Part shown: positions 60,772-64,000 of the stretch, in pieces
Layout: every line of letters begins with the position of its first letter
How positions within the stretch are numbered: position 1 is the first letter of the stretch
Source of the DNA: Gammaproteobacteria bacterium
GTDB lineage: Bacteria; Pseudomonadota; Gammaproteobacteria; Coxiellales; Coxiellaceae
Length of the DNA stretch: 64,000 nucleotides
Assembly (NCBI GenBank): GCA_030429175.1
Contig: JAUIDD010000002.1
Coordinates: forward strand, 62,001 to 126,000
Reading direction: 5' to 3'
Translations under genes and position numbers: made by a program
Notes under the pieces: generated by a model
Seen by the model: the letters and a program-made list of their open reading frames with translations, nothing else
Database searches by the model: none
Told to the model about the DNA's origin: nothing

Positions 60772-62589
60772 TTATTTAACCAAAGTTGGTGTGCCATTTT
60801 TAAAGCGAGACCAATTAAGTTCGCGATAGATATGTTGTGCTTGATCGAGGTAGAGATCCCCTGTGGCGCCGGCGATTGCAAACTGCGGTAATGCCTGCAT
60901 TTGTTGTAATTTGGCACTGACAAGGTAGGCGTCGACACCAAGTGCGTAGAGTTTTTTATGGTGGGTATATGATGTTGGCCAGACTGTTTTTATCTGTTGA
61001 CGGAGTGCCTGAATGTGTTTTGGTTCATGTTTAGGATCAAGCACCCAGGGCATATCACAAAAGTAAACACCATTTAAGTCACGATCGATGCGAGTGTTAT
61101 TAATTCCAGAATAGACTTGTGATAATGCATAAACGGGTACGTTGCCGGCAAAAAAGTATTTAAGTGTGGGAACAACTTGACGTGCAAGCGTGGGTTGGGC
61201 GACAAGATAAATCATATCAATATCTTGACGTCGGCGTGGTACGAAACGCATATGCGTGGCGAGATCTTTTTTCAAGGTGTTGTAGTCTTGATTAGAGTAG
61301 TTGATGTTAAGTGCATTACCTATAGCTGCTGTAATATTTTGTGATGAAGAGAGATTTACTTGATCAACGATGTCACCGCCAAAATTGGTCCATGCTTGGC
61401 GAAATACATCAGAGATATGCTGTCCCCACTGAGTGTTGGTCGTGATAATTAATACACGGTGCATACCTTGTTTCCAAGCACGATCGGCTGCTTGCTGTGC
61501 TTCATCCAAAGGCGATAAACCAAACTGGATTAAGTTTTTATTTTGTGGAGGTGCATCATATAGCGTATTTAAAGCGATGGTTTGGGTGTTAATCGCATCG
61601 TTCTTGATAAGTGTTTGCAAATCATTTTTGCGCAGAGGACCAATGATTAAGTTAGCGCCTTCAGCAACAGCTTGCTGGTAAACACTGGTAATATCTTTTT
61701 TATAGGTATCGTATATTTTAAGATGTGGAATATTAATTTGTTTTTTCTCAGCGGCATAATAAGCAGCTAGAAAACCATTACGTACCGACTCGCCTGTAGC
61801 AGCAAGACGACCGTGGAGGGGCAGTAATAATGCTATTGATTTAGGTGCTACTGTACCATTAAGCTCTTCAGACACATTTTGAGGTAATAAAGAAATAGCC
61901 GCGTGGTTAGGATATTTTTTTTGCCATTGGCGGAGGCTTTTAATCAGTTGATCGGGTGTTTGTGATTGCTTGGTGATAAGTGTCAGTGTCAGCCAACCTT
62001 GTAGATTTGGGGTTGCCGTTGTGCTGATATATTGGTTAAGCTGTTTGGGTGAGAGAGATTGTAAGTTATGCCAAGTAGCAATTAAGTTTGGCCGTTGTTG
62101 TTGTGGGTCTTTAATTAATGATTGTAGTAATGAGCGTTGTTCGACGCTGGCAAGCGTATCACCCACAATTTCATAGGTATTAGCAAGTAAAGTATGTAGT
62201 AGCATTTGCTGTTCATCGTTTAATACTACGTTGCTAGCAACAATTTGATTTAAGATGCTGAGCGTTTTTTTAGGCTGATCTTCTAGTAAGGCTAGTTTGG
62301 CTTCAATGAGTTGTTTCTCGAGGTTAAGCTCAGTGGTTAATTGCACATCAATTTGATTGAGTATGCCTTTGGCTAGTTCTGGCTTTTGTTGCTCGATATA
62401 TTTATTTGCGGCCGCAAGTTCATATACTGGCTTGAGCGCGGGCTTTGCTGTTTGAGCTAATTCTATATATTGCGCTGCAGATAGCTGCGTTGGGATAAGC
62501 GGTTTGTGTTTTTTTGAACAGCTGGAAGTTGTAAATAAACAGATCACTGTACAAAGCGTAATACCGAGATGAGAGGTTAACTTTTTCAT
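60772..62589 (-). CDS. lpoA: Penicillin-binding protein activator LpoA (YraM)
   Basis: 605 residues, lipobox TSSC. N-terminal TPR-like helical domain (about 40-250) and C-terminal periplasmic-binding-protein-like domain (about 255-600; SIALLLPLHGRLAATGESVRNG, GPLRKNDL). Activates PBP1A from the outer membrane. Heads the yraM-N-O-P operon. The usual divergent neighbour rsmI (yraL) is replaced by a photolyase-like gene. Confidence 0.93.
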   Translation of the reverse strand: MKKLTSHLGITLCTVICLFTTSSCSKKHKPLIPTQLSAAQYIELAQTAKPALKPVYELAAANKYIEQQKPELAKGILNQIDVQLTTELNLEKQLIEAKLALLEDQPKKTLSILNQIVASNVVLNDEQQMLLHTLLANTYEIVGDTLASVEQRSLLQSLIKDPQQQRPNLIATWHNLQSLSPKQLNQYISTTATPNLQGWLTLTLITKQSQTPDQLIKSLRQWQKKYPNHAAISLLPQNVSEELNGTVAPKSIALLLPLHGRLAATGESVRNGFLAAYYAAEKKQINIPHLKIYDTYKKDITSVYQQAVAEGANLIIGPLRKNDLQTLIKNDAINTQTIALNTLYDAPPQNKNLIQFGLSPLDEAQQAADRAWKQGMHRVLIITTNTQWGQHISDVFRQAWTNFGGDIVDQVNLSSSQNITAAIGNALNINYSNQDYNTLKKDLATHMRFVPRRRQDIDMIYLVAQPTLARQVVPTLKYFFAGNVPVYALSQVYSGINNTRIDRDLNGVYFCDMPWVLDPKHEPKHIQALRQQIKTVWPTSYTHHKKLYALGVDAYLVSAKLQQMQALPQFAIAGATGDLYLDQAQHIYRELNWSRFKNGTPTLVK

Positions 62590-62616
62590 TGAGACAGTAT
62601 AAATTGTGTTGGCAGT

Positions 62617-64000
62617 TTATGGAATAGCCATATTCAGACTTTTTTGGAAAGAGCTTGCTTTAGTTTTAATTTTTTTAATGTCTTGTTGTGAAAGCTTGTT
62701 TATGTGGTTATAGGCGAATTTTAGTCTGGGGTTGTTTTCTAGTTTTTTCTTATGGGTAATAAGAAAATGCCAGTATAAAAAATTAAAGGGGCATGCATTA
62801 TCTTCTATTTTATGTTTCACATTATAATGGCAATTAGTACAGAAGTTTGACATTTTATTGATGTAGTTACCTGATGAAATATAGGGTTTTGAGGCAATGA
62901 TACCGCCATCACCAAATTGTGACATGCCTAATGTGTTTGGTAGTTCTACCCATTCAAAGGCATCAGCATAAACGCTTAAGTACCATTCGCATACTTCGTT
63001 TGGATCTGTATGTAATAGCAGCGCAAGGTTGCCAGTAATCATAAGGCGTTGGATATGATGAGATGTGGCCGTCTCGCGAGTTTGTTGAATACAGTGCTTG
63101 ACGCAAGCCATATTAGTTTCACCAGTCCAAAATAATTCAGGCAGTTTATTTTTATGATTGAGGAAATTAAGCTCTTTGTATGTGGGCATATGTAGCCAAT
63201 ACATGCCACGAATAAATTCACGCCAGCCAAGTATTTGACGAATAAAGCCTTCAATGTTATGTAATGCAATATTTTTGTTATGATAGGTTTCTAATGTTTT
63301 ATCAATGATTTCATTCGGCAATAATAAGCCAATATTAAGATACATAGAAAGTTGGCTGTGATATAAATTATATTCATCCAGTAGCATTGCATCTTGGTAA
63401 GTACCAAATTGATGTAAGTGATGCTGGCAAAAAAAGTTTAAGCATTTTTTTGCATCTTGTCTGGTAACTGCAAAAGCAAAATGATCAATGACACCAAAGT
63501 GCTTAGAGAAGTGTTTTTTAACAAGTTTAATGACTTGTTGTGTTATCGTGTCTGGGCTAAATTGTGGTGGAGTTTTAAATGTTTTATCTTTAGGCGGTGC
63601 TTGTCGGTTATCGCTATCATAATTCCATTTATCGCCGATGGGTTTTCCTTGTTTCATTAAGATATCAGTGTCTTTGCGCATTTTTCTGTAAAAATGTTCC
63701 ATGCGTAGCTGCTTTTTACCTTTAGCCCATTGTTTAAATTTTTCAATAGTACAGTAAAAACGTGTATCTTCTAAGATTGATACTGGTATTTTAAATATTT
63801 TTTGCCATTGTTGTATCATCTCTAAGACGCGATACTCGCCAGGCTCTGTTACAGTGATTTTTTGTGGTTTTGTTTTATTTATGATGATACTCAGCGTATC
63901 AGTAAAGTTATGTTTATTTTGCATGGCATTAAATTTAATATAGGTGACATTATAGCCTTTTTGTGTCAGCTCTTGTGCAAAGTGACGCATTGCCGAAAAA
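62617..64000 (-). CDS. Iron-sulfur photolyase/cryptochrome-related protein (5' end missing)
   Basis: At least 460 residues; the frame remains open to the right window edge, so the first ATG at 63990 is probably internal. The C-terminal FAD-binding half has WREFIRGMYWLHMPTY, HHIQRLMITGNLALLL and WVELPNTLGMSQFGDGG, and the cysteines in NMACVKHC, FCTNC and CPFNFLYW fit the [4Fe-4S] site of the FeS-BCP class (PhrB/CryB-like, deoxyribodipyrimidine photolyase-related). It may repair (6-4) photoproducts. 27 bases upstream of lpoA on the same strand. Confidence 0.9.
   Translation of the reverse strand, partial: FSAMRHFAQELTQKGYNVTYIKFNAMQNKHNFTDTLSIIINKTKPQKITVTEPGEYRVLEMIQQWQKIFKIPVSILEDTRFYCTIEKFKQWAKGKKQLRMEHFYRKMRKDTDILMKQGKPIGDKWNYDSDNRQAPPKDKTFKTPPQFSPDTITQQVIKLVKKHFSKHFGVIDHFAFAVTRQDAKKCLNFFCQHHLHQFGTYQDAMLLDEYNLYHSQLSMYLNIGLLLPNEIIDKTLETYHNKNIALHNIEGFIRQILGWREFIRGMYWLHMPTYKELNFLNHKNKLPELFWTGETNMACVKHCIQQTRETATSHHIQRLMITGNLALLLHTDPNEVCEWYLSVYADAFEWVELPNTLGMSQFGDGGIIASKPYISSGNYINKMSNFCTNCHYNVKHKIEDNACPFNFLYWHFLITHKKKLENNPRLKFAYNHINKLSQQDIKKIKTKASSFQKSLNMAIP

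Overview
This AT-rich window (I judge roughly 40% GC by eye) comes from a gammaproteobacterium. The set of housekeeping genes, the yraM/N/O/P-type cluster, SspA/SspB, the tkt-gap / pgk-pyk glycolytic genes, a Legionella-type type II secretion system (T2SS) and several orphan proteins that look like host-interaction factors point to the order Legionellales (Coxiella/Legionella/Aquicella-like). That placement is inference; there is no 16S rRNA in the window.

Layout. 1-4077: an export operon (TolC-like outer-membrane protein cut by the left edge, lipoprotein adaptor, MacB-type ATPase and permease). 4083-6919: trkA-trkH potassium uptake. 7007-8584: APC amino-acid transporter. 8585-14192 is an accessory stretch: a transposase fragment, a repeat protein with LRR-like units, an orphan membrane protein, a small secreted protein, and a DUF4143-type ATPase lying between two copies of the 3' end of a class I glutamine-amidotransferase-like gene. 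14375-20059: polA, a cytochrome P450 and glmS. 20190-21470: a frameshifted IS110-family element with a structured non-coding upstream end. 21522-24545: tkt-gap. 24613-34096: gspC facing an eleven-gene gspD-to-gspM run. 34298-38165: an unusual adenylation-carrier-cysteine-protease-like fusion protein and a secreted chitinase. 38248-40882: pgk-pyk. 40908-45780: two orphan proteins around an ArnT-like glycosyltransferase/PAP2 operon. 45898-51143: engB, a two-gene ABC transporter, an epimerase and a hydrolase. 51198-54383: two poorly known proteins and an HU protein with a histone-H1-like tail. 54824-56856: rplM-rpsI, tRNA-Gln(CUG), sspA-sspB. 56712-64000: a PAP2-type enzyme, a Cys-rich secreted peptide, a MITE-like palindrome, the lpoA-yraN-diaA-dolP-M50 operon and an FeS photolyase-like protein running off the right edge.

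How parts relate. The T2SS genes, the chitinase (a plausible T2SS substrate) and the fusion protein form a block of about 13.7 kb sitting between gap and pgk, genes that are adjacent in related genomes as I remember them. A family of palindromes with core GGTGCC(A/T)GGCACC recurs through the window. Two head-to-head pairs with identical 75-bp core-to-core length sit between convergent genes, and one pair supplies the last codons and stop codons of both gspC and gspM.

The most novel candidate is the 947-residue protein at 34298-37141: a full NRPS-type adenylation domain, a carrier domain with the phosphopantetheine serine, and a C-terminal region carrying the His...Asp...Gln-x5-Cys pattern of the CE clan (Ulp1/YopJ) of cysteine proteases/acyltransferases. 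It could be a self-loading (amino)acyl-transferase or a processing enzyme. All assignments were made by eye from translated sequence; no database search was run.
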